Position numbers and translations under genes: made by a program
Source of the DNA: Eledone cirrhosa
Lineage: Eukaryota > Mollusca > Cephalopoda > Octopoda > Eledonidae
Direction of reading: 5' to 3'
Assembly (NCBI GenBank): GCA_964016885.1
Contig: OZ024742.1
Coordinates: 232,501-296,500 of the forward strand
DNA length: 64,000 nt
The notes under the pieces: model-generated
Seen by the model: the letters and a program-made list of their open reading frames with translations, nothing else
Databases searched by the model: none
What the model was told of the DNA's origin: nothing
Shown: positions 22,774-36,700 of the stretch, one piece after another
Numbering within the stretch: position 1 is the first letter of the stretch
Layout of the letters: the number at the start of each line of letters is the position of its first letter

Positions 22774-24496
22774 ATTGTCTTCAAATTCTTGATATGAGGG
22801 AGAAAATTAGCAATTTTCACTCACAGATTTATTCCTTCATATGAAGATCAAGCAGTCAAAATGCGGCGACTACTATCAACTTCAGTTAAGGTCATAAAAC
22901 AGTCAAATTTCTATATCCCAAAAGTTGAAAAAGACGCTGGACATCAATCAAATCTGTACAAATACAGTCGGTCGCAGTTAATGTGAGTGGGTACACACAC
23001 ACTTAACACCCCCACACACCAACTCGAAGTCAAAGAAAAAATATATATAAATATATACACACATCAACACAGTATCAAATCTGTAGAACTATAGACGGTC
23101 ACAATTAGTGTGAGTGGGTACATACACACACCGAAGAGACGCCAAAGAAAAAACAATAAATATAAGAATATACCAACATAGCATTCACCGAAAAGTTAGT
23201 TTACAAAACAACAAATGCTACATTGGTTAAATCTCAATTTGACGATGCAAACTGGAAATATTGGGTCAACCACAGCCCCATACACACACAAGCAAGTAAA
23301 TTCAGTTCAGTGTTCTGCTATACGTGTATAGATTGAATTGTAACATCCGTATCTCCAAATAGTGTATGTTATGGTATATACACATCCGCATCGTCCAAAA
23401 AAGTGTATGTCTAGGTATATACACATCCATGTGAAGAGCAAGCAATCAGCTCATATCGAACTCAGTATGTACCGCTATCCCATTGAGAATCCGAGTCCCC
23501 AAATCTGTGCGTGCAAGCAACCGCTATATAGGCCAGCAAGGGGTTCCGTGTAGGGTTGGGTATTTGGGTTAAGGTGTCAGTAAGTGCGATTTCTCGTCAT
23601 ATGGGCCCTTGGTCTTTTAAGATAGGTGTTTGAGTGGTGGAGGTGTGTTATCCAACACAAAAAGTAAAGTAAAATAACAAAGGGTGGCAAAGCCTAGAGG
23701 ATGTGTGTAGGCCCATTAATGGTGTGTAAGTATTATTCTTCAATCCGTAACTGTGAGCACTCCATGGTTAGATGATCAAAACCTAGTGTAGTGTTCAATC
23801 GGTAGGAACGTGACCAGTCGTAACTGTGGGAACTCAATTTCTAAAGAAAACGGGTACTGTGTGTAGAGTTATGTATAGAGAGCGTAAACGGTCTTAACTG
23901 AGTGTGCCATACGTCTCGCTATATCCCAACCGAGAGAACTCAAAGGTTAGGGTATCTTAAAGTAAAGGTAAATGCGCGTAATCGGTCTTGCCTGAGTGTG
24001 TAATCATTTACTAACTAGGTATTCTGAGTGTGTGATCATTCTAACTATTTACTAACTAGGTATTCTAAAAGGCACTCAGTTGTGAGAGAACTGTGGAAAC
24101 AGACCGAGTACCGTTTGTAAGTGCGCAAACGATCTTAGCCGTCTAATTACCTGAGTGTGTGACTGTCTGTTTATTGAGAGAACTCTATGGCTAAAGTAGA
24201 GAGGGAGGAGTTATTGGTGGGTTACTTTCCAAAAATCCTGAGAAAGGTTTTCGAGGTTCTATGTTGGCAGTTGCTGAAAAAATCCGCTCTCCTATTAATT
24301 AATAGGGGGCCGCCTCTAATAATATTAAAGGTTTCAGCTATGCACAAATTACAGACGCCAGTGCTGCCGTTGTAAGGCTGGGCTGAGCACACTATGGACC
24401 AGGATAAGGAGTGCTCTATATTCTGTCGTTTAAGCTTCCAGACTAATTCAGAAAGCGCCGTGCTATTTTTTTTTTATCTAATCTATTAAAAGGTAT
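22774..24496. other. 3' flank of PLE1, degenerate short repeats
   Basis: No open gene. Loosely repeated phrases recur: AATCTGTA followed by GTGAGTGGGTACA near 22960 and 23080; GAGAGAACTC, CCTGAGTGTGTG and TTTACTAACTAGGTATTCT between 23870 and 24190. Since PLE1 reads leftwards, this may be its 3' region. Confidence 0.5.
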
Positions 24497-25652
24497 GGCG
24501 GTGATTATACCATCTAGCTTTAAATTCCGTGGCAGTTGCCCCAATACACCTGAAGGTTCTATCAAGAGTGGAGACCTTACAGTCGTAGACTATGTTTTTG
24601 GTGAGGCATTTCCCAGCCATGGGGCATGTGGCGGTGTTCTTGCAATTACATTTTCTGTTATCGACCTGGGTAGTCCACGGTACCTTTTGGGTCGGGTCTC
24701 AGTTCTTGTCTGCTCTATGGGTAAGTTCCCAAGAGTTGGGGTGACCCGACTCGCCTCACGTGTATGAGTCCATTCCTCCATAGAGCTGCCATTATTACTG
24801 CCTTGTCTAATTCCCCCTTGGGCTGTCCTAAGTCTACTATAATTCATTTTAGCTATATTTTGAGCTATGTTACAAGTTGTGGAGTAGGACAGCTTGATGG
24901 TATTCCTATTGAATATTTTATAGTATCTGTGTGATCTAGGGAAGCATTTGTCTAAGGCCCTAAAGAAAAGCTTAGCTATACTAGTGGTCAGGCCAGTGGA
25001 GTAGGGGGGGAGGGGGGTTTATACCACAGGATTTTTCTGGTCCGATGCCTCTTGTTCTTACAAACTATATTAGTGTTACTTGTCTCCTTAGTAGCTAATG
25101 GTCTATTGTAACTGGAAATTGCCTGTGGGTCGATGGTGTCCTGGGGTGTCCGATTGTATTCGGAATCGTCCCAAGTCTCCAGGGCGGTGTACCCCCCGTG
25201 CAGCCATTGGGATTACCCTCGATAGTCGGGATTAAAACCACTATGCGTCTACTACACCTATCCCTATTCCCTTTACTCGATCCTCGTTCCATTTTATACA
25301 TTCAACGGTTGTTTTACCATTAAGGTTACAATTAGAGTTTCCGCTGGCGTTACGGTGCTCAGACCCCGTGTTAGTACCTGGGTGGTTGTTTCCATTGGTA
25401 CCATCATCATTGGGACTAGGAGGCAATACAACATGAAATCTATATAAATCCTCCCTCGTATCACGCCTTCTGTTAACTAAAGTGTCACTATTTTGGCCTA
25501 AGCTACCGCAGGCAATGTTGCTTCTACTATTTAATGGACGTTTGAATGAGATTCCCTCGCCATGCCCCGCGCGTTCCAGAGCGCTATTATAGTAATTCGA
25601 GATCCTATTAAAGGTGTCTTCATTGGAAGATAGTCCTGAAATTCTATTTAAA
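24497..25652 (-). pseudogene. Penelope-like element PLE1: RT C-terminus plus GIY-YIG region, broken
   Basis: On minus, reading from 25652, fragments of one polyprotein appear in order. First comes an RT-thumb-like part (SGLSSNEDTFNRISNYYN). Then a long N/S/T-rich linker of about 150 residues (about 25080-25520), with a stop and frame change near 25241. Then KILWYKPP near 25040, FNRNTIKLSYST near 24920, a Cys motif (CNCKN, CPMAGKC, about 24620-24660) and a GIY-YIG-like segment in which YIG has become CIG (near 24555). Order and motifs match PLE2 (58745-60478). The RT catalytic half is missing. It is 5'-truncated and frameshifted, so it cannot be autonomous. The linker in PLE2 is only about 20 residues, so this one is either an insertion or a different subfamily. 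Penelope-like elements pair a reverse transcriptase with a GIY-YIG endonuclease. Confidence 0.75.
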
Positions 25653-25772
25653 CTATGTCAACGCAAAATCGAACCACCCTAGAATAGTCACTAACGGTAT
25701 TACCAAAAGCGTCTCTAGTAGAATTTCAGGACTATCTTCCAATGAAGATACCTTTAATAAGATCTCGAATTA
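25593..25772. repeat. inverted duplication at the truncated end of PLE1
   Basis: Arms 25593-25646 and 25719-25772 are 54 bp each with two mismatches, separated by 72 bp. Both arms encode the same PLE stretch (GLSSNEDTFN): the left arm on minus within PLE1, the right arm on plus. The element therefore ends in a head-to-head inverted scrap of itself. Confidence 0.9.
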
Positions 25773-25849
25773 TACCAACAGATGTTTTTGTTAAACACAT
25801 CTGGCGATGTGTTGTTCATATTCCAGAAATAAACAAATGTATTATTATT

Positions 25850-25983
25850 AGGTTAACTTTGCCTTTCATCCTTACGGGGGTTGATAAAATAAAGTACCAG
25901 TAATACACTGGGCTCAATTTAATCAACTTTCTTCTCCCCCAAATTACTGGCCTTGTACCTAAATCAGAAACCATTATTATCAT
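25850..25983 (+). mobile_element. SINE (family A), 5'-truncated
   Basis: It starts inside the body (GGTTAACTTTGCCTTTCATC), has GATAAAATAAAGTACCAGTA, and ends GCCTTGTACCTAAATCAGAA with an ATTATTATCATTT tail. The tRNA-like head is missing. Confidence 0.85.
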
Positions 25984-25993
25984 TTAGGGCATT

Positions 25994-26212
25994 TGATTGG
26001 CAGAATCGGTAGAGTGTTGGACTAAATAATTCGCAGCATAGAATTATGGCCCTTTACATTCTGATTTCAAATCCTGCTGAGGTTAGCTTTGCCTTTCATC
26101 CTTACAGTGTCAATAAAATAAAGCACCAGTAACGTACTGATGGTGTTTTAATCGACTTCCCCTCCTCCCAACTTGCTGGCCTTGTGCCTATAGTAGAAAT
26201 CATCATTATTAT
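25994..26212 (+). mobile_element. SINE (family A), near full length
   Basis: The head GATTGGCAGAATCGGTAGAG is followed by a diverged B box (GATTTCAAATCCTG near 26062), CTTTGCCTTTCATCCTTAC, AATAAAATAAAGCACCAGTA and GCCTTGTGCCTATAGTAGAA, then an ATT-rich tail. It lies just downstream of the previous SINE in the same orientation. An extra stretch with CCCCTCCTCCC sits between body and tail. Confidence 0.88.
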
Positions 26213-27173
26213 TGTTATTCTAAGAGATCTGGTCTTATTATAACAGCCAGTGTTAACAGATAACTGTTGTGTATTTGATGATATGACATTGTTACAGTTA
26301 AATACTGCCAACATGTAACAGGTCATCTGGAAACAGACAAGAAACAGTTCTAGTTGTCACTAAACACCAAAACAAATTTAACTGTGAAAGCCTTTATGGA
26401 TCACTTGATATGGTAAAAATAGCTAACACTCCTTCAAATTACACTTTAACTCCTATAAAAAGGCGAAAATAGATAGGATTATGTAGATCTAGCTATACCA
26501 TGTTCCACTATAAATAGCAGTGAAATATCTTTCAAATCATACCCTATCCACTTTAACTTTTAATTTCCTGTACCATATGCAACTGCATTATAAGATATAT
26601 TTTTAAAAGTACAAAACAGCACTATAAATATATCACATAAAAAATTAAAAGTCTTAAGGTTAATATCGCAAATTTTCACAATGATTTCTCAACTAGTTGA
26701 GTTGTTATAAACATTTGGATTAACAAACCCATTTATATATACTGTTAAATTATTCCAGGGTGTTAAGAGCTAAAGAAAGTAAGGACACATTAAAGAATGT
26801 GATCTCTGGTACAAACGGCAACTTATAAAATGATATAAATACCAGGGTAGCACAAGCAAGGTCTGCTGTGAACTAGATAAGCTGTGGAAATCTAACCACA
26901 AACGCAAAAGTTAGATAATTCAAAGCCACAGTGGAATGAATCTTACTGTATTTCTGTAAATCATAGTTGGTGACAATCACAAAAGATTTACATGAAAGCT
27001 AAAATGGATAAAAAACATCAAACATTGACTGTGTTAAAAACAAATCTCTTTACGGCAACTTCTCACCCATTAGCCAAACCATCTGTATCAGGTGTCAACT
27101 TGCTGGTCAAGTCATGAGACAAAGAATCTGCTACAAAACATTTACTATGGGAACACACTTATGTGAAACACAG
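26213..27173. other. AT-rich single-copy-like spacer
   Basis: No gene, RNA or element recognised. Only short open frames occur, none with recognisable content. Confidence 0.5.
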
Positions 27174-27654
27174 TTAACAGTTTTCTACTATAAAACTAGG
27201 GATAGTTAAACCGTGTTCTACCATAGAACTAGGGATAGTTAAACCGTGTTCTACCATAGAACTAGGGATAGTTAAACCGTGTTCTACCATAGAACTAGGG
27301 ATAGTTAAACCGTGTTCTACCATAGAACTAGGGATAGCTAAACCGTGTTCTACCATAGAACTAGGGATAGCTAAACCGTGTTCTACCATAGAACTAGGGA
27401 TAGCTAAACCGTGTTCTACCATAGAACTAGGGATAGCTAAACCGTGTTCTACCATAGAACTAGGCATAGTTAAACCGTAGGGATAGTTAAACAGTTTTCT
27501 ACCCTAGAATCAGGGATAGTTAAACCATGTTCTACCATAGAACTAGGGATAGCTAAACAGTTTTCTACCATAGAACTAGGGATAGTTAAACGTGTTCTAC
27601 CATAGAACTAGGGATAGTTAAACAGTTTTCTACCTTAGAACTTGCATAGTTCGT

Positions 27655-30442
27655 GTTCTACCATAGAACTAGGCATAGTTAAACCGTGTTCTACCATAGA
27701 ACTAGGGATATTTAAACAGTTTTCTACCATAGAACTAGGGATAGTTAAACAGTTTTCTACCATAGAACTAGGGATAGTTAAACCGTGTTCTACCATAGAA
27801 CTAGGAATAACTAAACCGTGTTCTACCATAGAACTAGGGATAGCAAACCGTGTTCTACCATAGAACTATAGATAGTTAAACCGTGTTCTACCATATAACT
27901 AAGCATATTTAAACCGTGTTCTACCATAGAACTAGGGATAGTTAAACCGTGTTCTACCATAGAACTAGGAATAACTAAACCGTGTTCTACCATAGAACTA
28001 GGGATAGCAAACCGTGTTCTACCATAGAACTATAGATAGTTAAACCGTGTTCTACCATAGAACTAAGCATATTTAAACCGTGTTCTACCATAGAACTAGG
28101 GATAGTTAAACCGTGTTCTACCATAGTACTAGGGATAGTTAAACTGTTTTTACCATAGAACTGGGCATAGTTAAACTGTTTTATACCATAGAACTAAGCA
28201 TAGTTAAACCGTGTTCTACCATAGACCTAGGGATAGTTCAACCGTTGTCTACCATAGAAATAGGCATAGTTAAACCGTGTTCTACCATAGAACTAGGCAT
28301 AGTTAAACAGTTTTTTACCATAGAACTAGGCATAGTTAAACAGTTTTTTACAATAGAAATAGGCATAGTTAAACCGTGTTCTACAATAGAACTAGAAATA
28401 GTTAAATCGTGTTCTACCATACAACTAGGCATAGTTAAACAGTTTTTTTACAATAGAACTAGGGATAGTTAAATAGTTTTCTACCATAGAATTAGGCATT
28501 GTTAAACAGTTTTCTACCATAGAACTAGGAATAGTTAAACAGTTTTCTAACTTAGAACTAGGGATAGTTAAACTGTTTTTTACCGTAGAACCATGGATAG
28601 TTAAATAGTTTTCTACCATAGAACTAGGCATTGTTAAACAGTTTTCTACCATAAAACTAGGGATGGCTAAATCGTGTTCTACCATAGAACTAAGGATAGT
28701 TAAACCGTGTTCTACCTTAGAACTAGGGATAGGTAAACCGTGTTCTACCATAGAGCTAGCGATAATTAAACAGTTTTCTACCATAGAACTAGGTATAGTT
28801 AAACAGTTTTTACCATAGAACTAGGCATTGTTAAACTGTTTTCTACCATAAAACTAGGCATAGTTTAGGGATAGTTAAACAGTTTTTTACCATAGAACTA
28901 GGGATAGTTAAACCGTGTTCTACCATAGAACTAGGGATAGTTAAACCGTGTTCTACCATAGAAATGGGCATAGTTAAACTGTGTTCTACCATAGAACTAG
29001 GTATAGTTAAACAGTTTTCTACCATAGAACTAGGCATAGTTAAACAGTTTTCTACCATAGAACTAGGCATAGTTAAACCGTGTTCTACCATAGAACTAGG
29101 GATATTTAAACAGTTTTCTACCATAGAACTAGGGATAGTTAAACAGTTTTCTACCATAGAACTAGGGATAGTTAAACCGTGTTCTACCATAGAACTAGGA
29201 ATAACTAAACCGTGTTCTACCATAGAACTAGGGATAGCAAACCGTGTTCTACCATAGAACTATAGATAGTTAAACCGTGTTCTACCATATAACTAAGCAT
29301 ATTTAAACCGTGTTCTACCATAGAACTAGGGATAGTTAAACCGTGTTCTACCATAGAACTAGGAATAACTAAACCGTGTTCTACCATAGAACTAGGGATA
29401 GCAAACCGTGTTCTACCATAGAACTATAGATAGTTAAACCGTGTTCTACCATAGAACTAAGCATATTTAAACCGTGTTCTACCATAGAACTAGGGATAGT
29501 TAAACCGTGTTCTACCATAGTACTAGGGATAGTTAAACTGTTTTTACCATAGAACTGGGCATAGTTAAACTGTTTTATACCATAGAACTAAGCATAGTTA
29601 AACCGTGTTCTACCATAGACCTAGGGATAGTTCAACCGTTGTCTACCATAGAAATAGGCATAGTTAAACCGTGTTCTACCATAGAACTAGGCATAGTTAA
29701 ACAGTTTTTTACCATAGAACTAGGCATAGTTAAACAGTTTTTTACAATAGAAATAGGCATAGTTAAACCGTGTTCTACAATAGAACTAGAAATAGTTAAA
29801 TCGTGTTCTACCATACAACTAGGCATAGTTAAACAGTTTTTTTACAATAGAACTAGGGATAGTTAAATAGTTTTCTACCATAGAATTAGGCATTGTTAAA
29901 CAGTTTTCTACCATAGAACTAGGAATAGTTAAACAGTTTTCTAACTTAGAACTAGGGATAGTTAAACTGTTTTTTACCGTAGAACCATGGATAGTTAAAT
30001 AGTTTTCTACCATAGAACTAGGCATTGTTAAACAGTTTTCTACCATAAAACTAGGGATGGCTAAATCGTGTTCTACCATAGAACTAAGGATAGTTAAACC
30101 GTGTTCTACCTTAGAACTAGGGATAGGTAAACCGTGTTCTACCATAGAGCTAGCGATAATTAAACAGTTTTCTACCATAGAACTAGGTATAGTTAAACAG
30201 TTTTTACCATAGAACTAGGCATTGTTAAACTGTTTTCTACCATAAAACTAGGCATAGTTTAGGGATAGTTAAACAGTTTTTTACCATAGAACTAGGGATA
30301 GTTAAACCGTGTTCTACCATAGAACTAGGGATAGTTAAACCGTGTTCTACCATAGAAATGGGCATAGTTAAACTGTGTTCTACCATAGAACTAGGTATAG
30401 TTAAACAGTTTTCTACCATAGAACTAGGCATAGTTAAACAGT
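27655..30442. repeat. 1394-bp tandem duplication within the 33-bp array
   Basis: 27655-29048 and 29049-30442 match base for base over every variant unit I compared, including rare ones such as CAGTTTTTTTACAATAG and TTTTTTACCGTAGAACCATGG. A further copy of much of it starts near 32700, shifted by 3107 bp from the second copy. The copies carry the same private variants, so duplication is recent relative to unit divergence. Confidence 0.9.
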
Positions 30443-30779
30443 TTTCTAACTTAGAACTAGGGATAGTTAAACCGTGTTCTACCATAGAAATGAGCATAGT
30501 TAAACCGTTTTCTACCATAGAACTAGGTATAGTTAAACAGTTTTCTACCATACAACTAGGCATAGTTAAACAGTTTTCTACCATAGAACTAGGGATAGTT
30601 AAACCATGTTCTACCATAGAACTAGGGATAGTTAAACCGTGTTCTACCATAGAACTAGGGATAGTTAAACAGTTTTCTACCATAGAACTAGGCATAGTTA
30701 AACCGTGTTCTATCATAGAACTAGGCATAGTTAAACAGTTTTCTTTCATAGAACTAGGGATAATTAAACAGTTTTCTAC

Positions 30780-33700
30780 CATAGAACTAGGGATAGTTAG
30801 AGTTTTCTACCATAGAACTAGGCATAGTTAAACTGTTTTCTACCATAGAACTAGGGATAGTTACACCGTGTTCTACCATAGAACTAGGGATAGTTACACC
30901 GTGTTCTACCATAGAACTAGAGATAGCTAAACAGTGTTCTACCATAGAACTAGGGATAGTTAAACCGTGTTATACCATAGAACTAGGCATAGTTAAACAG
31001 TTTTTTACCATAGAACTAGGCATAGTTAAACAGTTTTTTTACGATAGAACTCGGCATAGTTAAATCGTGTTCTACCATAGAACTAGGGGTAGTTAAACAG
31101 TTTTTACCATAGAACTAGGGATAATTAAACTGCTTTCTACCATAGAACTAGGGATAGCTAAACTGTGTTCTACCATAGAACTAGGGATAGTTAATCTGTT
31201 TTTACCATAGAACTGGGCATAGTTAAACTGTTTTCTACCATAGAACTAGGGATAGTTAAACAGTTTTCTACGATAGAACTAGGAATAGTTAAACCGTGTT
31301 CTACCATAGAACTAAGCATATTTAAACCGTGTTCTACCATAGAACTAGGGATAGTTAAAAATTGTTCTACCATAGTACTAGGGATAGTTAAACTGTTTTT
31401 ACCATAGAACTGGGCATAGTTAAACTGTTTTTACCATAGAACTAAGCATAGTTAAACCGTGTTCTACCATAGAACTAGAGAGAGTTAAACCGTGTTCGAC
31501 CATAGAACTAGGGATAGTTCAACCGTTGTCTACCATAGAAATAGGCATAGTTAAACCGTGTTCCACCATAGAACTAGGCATAGTTAAACAGTTTTTTACC
31601 ATAGAACTAGGCATAGTTAAACAGTTTTTTATAATAGAAATAGGCATAGTTAAACCGTGTTCTACAATAGAACAAGAAATAGTTAAATCGTGTTCTACCA
31701 TATAACTAGGCATAGTTAAACAGTTTTTTTTACAATAGAACTAGGATAGTTAAATAGTTTTCTACCATAGAATTAGGCATTGTTAAACAGTTTTCTACCA
31801 TAAAACTAGGAATAGTTAAACCGTGTTCTACCATAGAACTAGGGATAGTTAAACCGTGTTCTACCTTAGAACTAGGGATAGGTAAACCGTGTTCTACCAT
31901 AGAACTAGGCATAGTTAAACAGTTTTCTGTCATAGAACTAGGCATAGTTAAACTGTTTTCTACCATAGAACTAGGGATAGTTAAACAGTGTTCTACCATA
32001 GAACTAGGGATAGTTACACCGTGTTCTACCATAGAACTAGAGATAGCTAAACCGTGTTCTACCATAGAACTAGATAGTTAAACCGTGTTCTACCATAGAA
32101 ATAGGGATAGTTAAACCGTGTTATACCATAGAACTAGGCATAGGTAAACAGTTTTCTACCATAGAACTAGGCACAGTTAAACAGTGTTTTACCATAGAAC
32201 TAGGCATAGTTAAACAGTTTTTTTTTACAATAGAACTAGGCATAGTTAAACCGTGTTCTACCATAGAACTAGGGGTAGTTAAACTGTTTTTACCATAGAA
32301 CTAGGGATAATTAAACTGTTTTATACCATAGAACTAGGGATAGTTAAACCGTGTTCTACCATAGAACTAGGGATAGTTAAACCGTGTTCTCCCATAGAAC
32401 TAGGGATAGTTAAACTGTTTTATACCATAGAACTAGGCATAGTTAAACAGTTTTGTGTACTAGAATCAGGGATAGTTAAACAGTTTTCTTACATACAACT
32501 AGGGATAGCTAAACCGTGTTCTACCATAGAACTAGGGATAGTTAAACCGTGTTCTACCATAGAACTAGGGAGAGTTAAACTGTTCTACCATAGAACTAGG
32601 GATAGTTAAACAGTTTTCTACGATAGAACTAGGGAGAATTAAACAGTTTTTTACCATAGAACTAGGCATAGTTAAACCGTGTTCTACCATAGAACTAGGC
32701 ATAGTTAAACATTGTTCTACCATAGAACTAGGGATAGTTCAACCGTTGTCTACCATAGAAATAGGCATAGTTAAACCGTGTTCTACCATAGAACTAGGCA
32801 TAGTTAAACAGTTTTTTACCATAGAACTAGGCATAGTTAAACAGTTTTTTACAATAGAAATAGGCATAGTTAAACCGTGTTCTACAATAGAACTAGAAAT
32901 AGTTAAATCGTGTTCTACCATACAACTAGGCATAGTTAAACAGTTTTTTTACAATAGAACTAGGGATAGTTAAATAGTTTTCTACCATAGAATTAGGCAT
33001 TGTTAAACAGTTTTCTACCATAGAACTAGGAATAGTTAAACAGTTTTCTAACTTAGAACTAGGGATAGTTAAACTGTTTTTTACCGTAGAACCATGGATA
33101 GTTAAATAGTTTTCTACCATAGAACTAGGCATTGTTAAACAGTTTTCTACCATAAAACTAGAGATGGCTAAATCGTGTTCTACCATAGAACTAAGGATAG
33201 TTAAACCGTGTTCTACCTTAGAACTAGGGATAGGTAAACCGTGTTCTACCATAGAGCTAGCGATAATTAAACAGTTTTCTACCATAGAACTAGGTATAGT
33301 TAAACAGTTTTTACCATAGAACTAGGCATTGTTAAACTGTTTTCTACCATAAAACTAGGCATAGTTTAGGGATAGTTAAACAGTTTTTTACCATAGAACT
33401 AGGGATAGTTAAACCGTGTTCTACCATAGAACTAGGGATAGTTAAACCGTGTTCTACCATAGAAATGGGCATAGTTAAACTGTGTTCTACCATAGAACTA
33501 GGTATAGTTAAACAGTTTTCTACCATAGAACTAGGCATAGTTAAACAGTTTTCTAACTTAGAACTAGGGATAGTTAAACAGTTTTCTACCATAGAACTAG
33601 GGATGGCTAAATTGTGTTCTACCATAGAACTAGGGATAGTTAAACCGTGTTCTACCTTAGAACTAGGGATAGTTAAACCGTGTTCTACCACAGAACTAGG

Positions 33701-36700
33701 GATAGTTAAACAGTTTTTTTACCATAGAACTAGGCATTGTTAAACTGTTTTCTACCATAAAACTAGGCATAGTATAGGGATAGTTAAACAGTTTTTTACC
33801 ATAGAACTAGGGATAGTTAAACCGTGTTGTACCATAGAACTAGGGATAGTTAAACCGTGTTCTACCATAGAAATGAGCATAGTTAAACCGTTTTCTACCA
33901 TAGAACTAGGTATAGTTAAACAGTTTTCTACCATACAACTAGGCATAGTTAAACAGTTTTCTACCATAGAACTAGGGATAGTTAAACCATGTTCTACCAT
34001 AGAACTAGGGATAGTTAAACCGTGTTCTACCATAGAACTAGGGATAGTTAAACAGTTTTCTACCATAGAACTAGGCATAGTTAAACCGTGTTCTATCATA
34101 GAACTAGGCATAGTTAAACAGTTTTCTGTCATAGAACTAGGGATAATTAAACAGTTTTCTACCATAGAACTAGGGATAGTTAGAGTTTTCTACCATAGAA
34201 CTAGGCATAGTTAAACTGTTTTCTACCATAGAACTAGGGATAGTTACACCGTGTTCTACCATAGAACTAGGGATAGTTACACCGTGTTCTACCATAGAAC
34301 TAGAGATAGCTAAACAGTGTTCTACCATAGAACTAGGGATAGTTAAACCGTGTTATACCATAGAACTAGGCATAGTTAAACAGTTTTTTACCATAGAACT
34401 AGGCATAGTTAAACAGTTTTTTTACGATAGAACTCGGCATAGTTAAATCGTGTTCTACCATAGAACTAGGGGTAGTTAAACAGTTTTTACCATAGAACTA
34501 GGGATAATTAAACTGCTTTCTACCATAGAACTAGGGATAGCTAAACTGTGTTCTACCATAGAACTAGGGATAGTTAATCTGTTTTTACCATAGAACTGGG
34601 CATAGTTAAACTGTTTTCTACCATAGAACTAGGGATAGTTAAACAGTTTTCTACGATAGAACTAGGGATAGTTAAACCGTGTTCTACCATAGAACTAAGC
34701 ATATTTAAACCGTGTTCTACCATAGAACTAGGGATAGTTAAAAATTGTTCTACCATAGTACTAGGGATAGTTAAACTGTTTTTACCATAGAACTGGGCAT
34801 AGTTAAACTGTTTTACCATAGAACTAAGCATAGTTAAACCGTGTTCTACCATAGAACTAGAGAGAGTTAAACCGTGTTCGACCATAGAACTAGGGATAGT
34901 TCAACCGTTGTCTACCATAGAAATAGGCATAGTTAAACCGTGTTCCACCATAGAACTAGGCATAGTTAAACAGTTTTTTACCATAGAACTAGGCATAGTT
35001 AAACAGTTTTTTATAATAGAAATAGGCATAGTTAAACCGTGTTCTACAATAGAACAAGAAATAGTTAAATCGTGTTCTACCATATAACTAGGCATAGTTA
35101 AACAGTTTTTTTTACAATAGAACTAGGATAGTTAAATAGTTTTCTACCATAGAATTAGGCATTGTTAAACAGTTTTCTACCATAAAACTAGGAATAGTTA
35201 AACCGTGTTCTACCATAGAACTAGGGATAGTTAAACCGTGTTCTACCTTAGAACTAGGGATAGGTAAACCGTGTTCTACCATAGAACTAGGCATAGTTAA
35301 ACAGTTTTCTGTCATAGAACTAGGCATAGTTAAACTGTTTTCTACCATAGAACTAGGGATAGTTAAACAGTGTTCTACCATAGAACTAGGGATAGTTACA
35401 CCGTGTTCTACCATAGAACTAGAGATAGCTAAACCGTGTTCTACCATAGAACTAGATAGTTAAACCGTGTTCTACCATAGAAATAGGGATAGTTAAACCG
35501 TGTTATACCATAGAACTAGGCATAGGTAAACAGTTTTCTACCATAGAACTAGGCACAGTTAAACAGTTTTTTACCATAGAACTAGGCATAGTTAAACAGT
35601 TTTTTTTTACAATAGAACTAGGCATAGTTAAACCGTGTTCTACCATAGAACTAGGGGTAGTTAAACTGTTTTTACCATAGAACTAGGGATAATTAAACTG
35701 TTTTATACCATAGAACTAGGGATAGTTAAACCGTGTTCTACCATAGAACTAGGGATAGTTAAACCGTGTTCTCCCATAGAACTAGGGATAGTTAAACTGT
35801 TTTATACCATAGAACTAGGCATAGTTAAACAGTTTTGTGTACTAGAATCAGGGATAGTTAAACAGTTTTCTTACATACAACTAGGGATAGCTAAACCGTG
35901 TTCTACCATAGAACTAGGGATAGTTAAACCGTGTTCTACCATAGAACTAGGGAGAGTTAAACTGTTCTACCATAGAACTAGGGATAGTTAAACAGTTTTC
36001 TACGATAGAACTAGGGAGAATTAAACAGTTTTTTACCATAGAACTAGGCATAGTTAAACCGTGTTCTACCATAGAACTAGGCATAGTTAAACATTGTTCT
36101 ACCATAGAACTAGGGATAGTTAAACCGTGTTCTACCATAGAACTAGGGAGAGTTAAACTGTTCTACCATAGAACTAGGCATAGTTAAACCGTGTTCTATC
36201 ATAGAACTAGGCATAGTTAAACAGTTTTCTGTCATAGAACTAAGGATAATTAAACAGTTTTCTACCATAGAACTAGGGATAGTTAGAGTTTTCTACTATA
36301 GAACTAGGCATAGTTAAACTGTTTTCTACCATAGAACTGGGGATAGTTACACCGTGTTCTACCATAGAACTAGGGATAGTTAAACCGTGTTATACCATAC
36401 AACTAGGGATAGTTAAACAGTTTTCTACCATAGAACTAGGGATAGTTAAACCATGTTCTACCATAGAACTAGGGATAGTTAAACCGTGTTCTACCATAGA
36501 ACTAGGGATAGTTAAACAGTTTTCTACCATAGAACTAGGCATAGTTAAACCGTGTTCTATCATAGAACTAGGCATAGTTAAACAGTTTTCTGTCATAGAA
36601 CTAGGGATAATTAAACAGTTTTCTACCATAGAACTAGGGATAGTTAGAGTTTTCTACCATAGAACTAGGCATAGTTAAACTGTTTTCTACCATAGAACTA

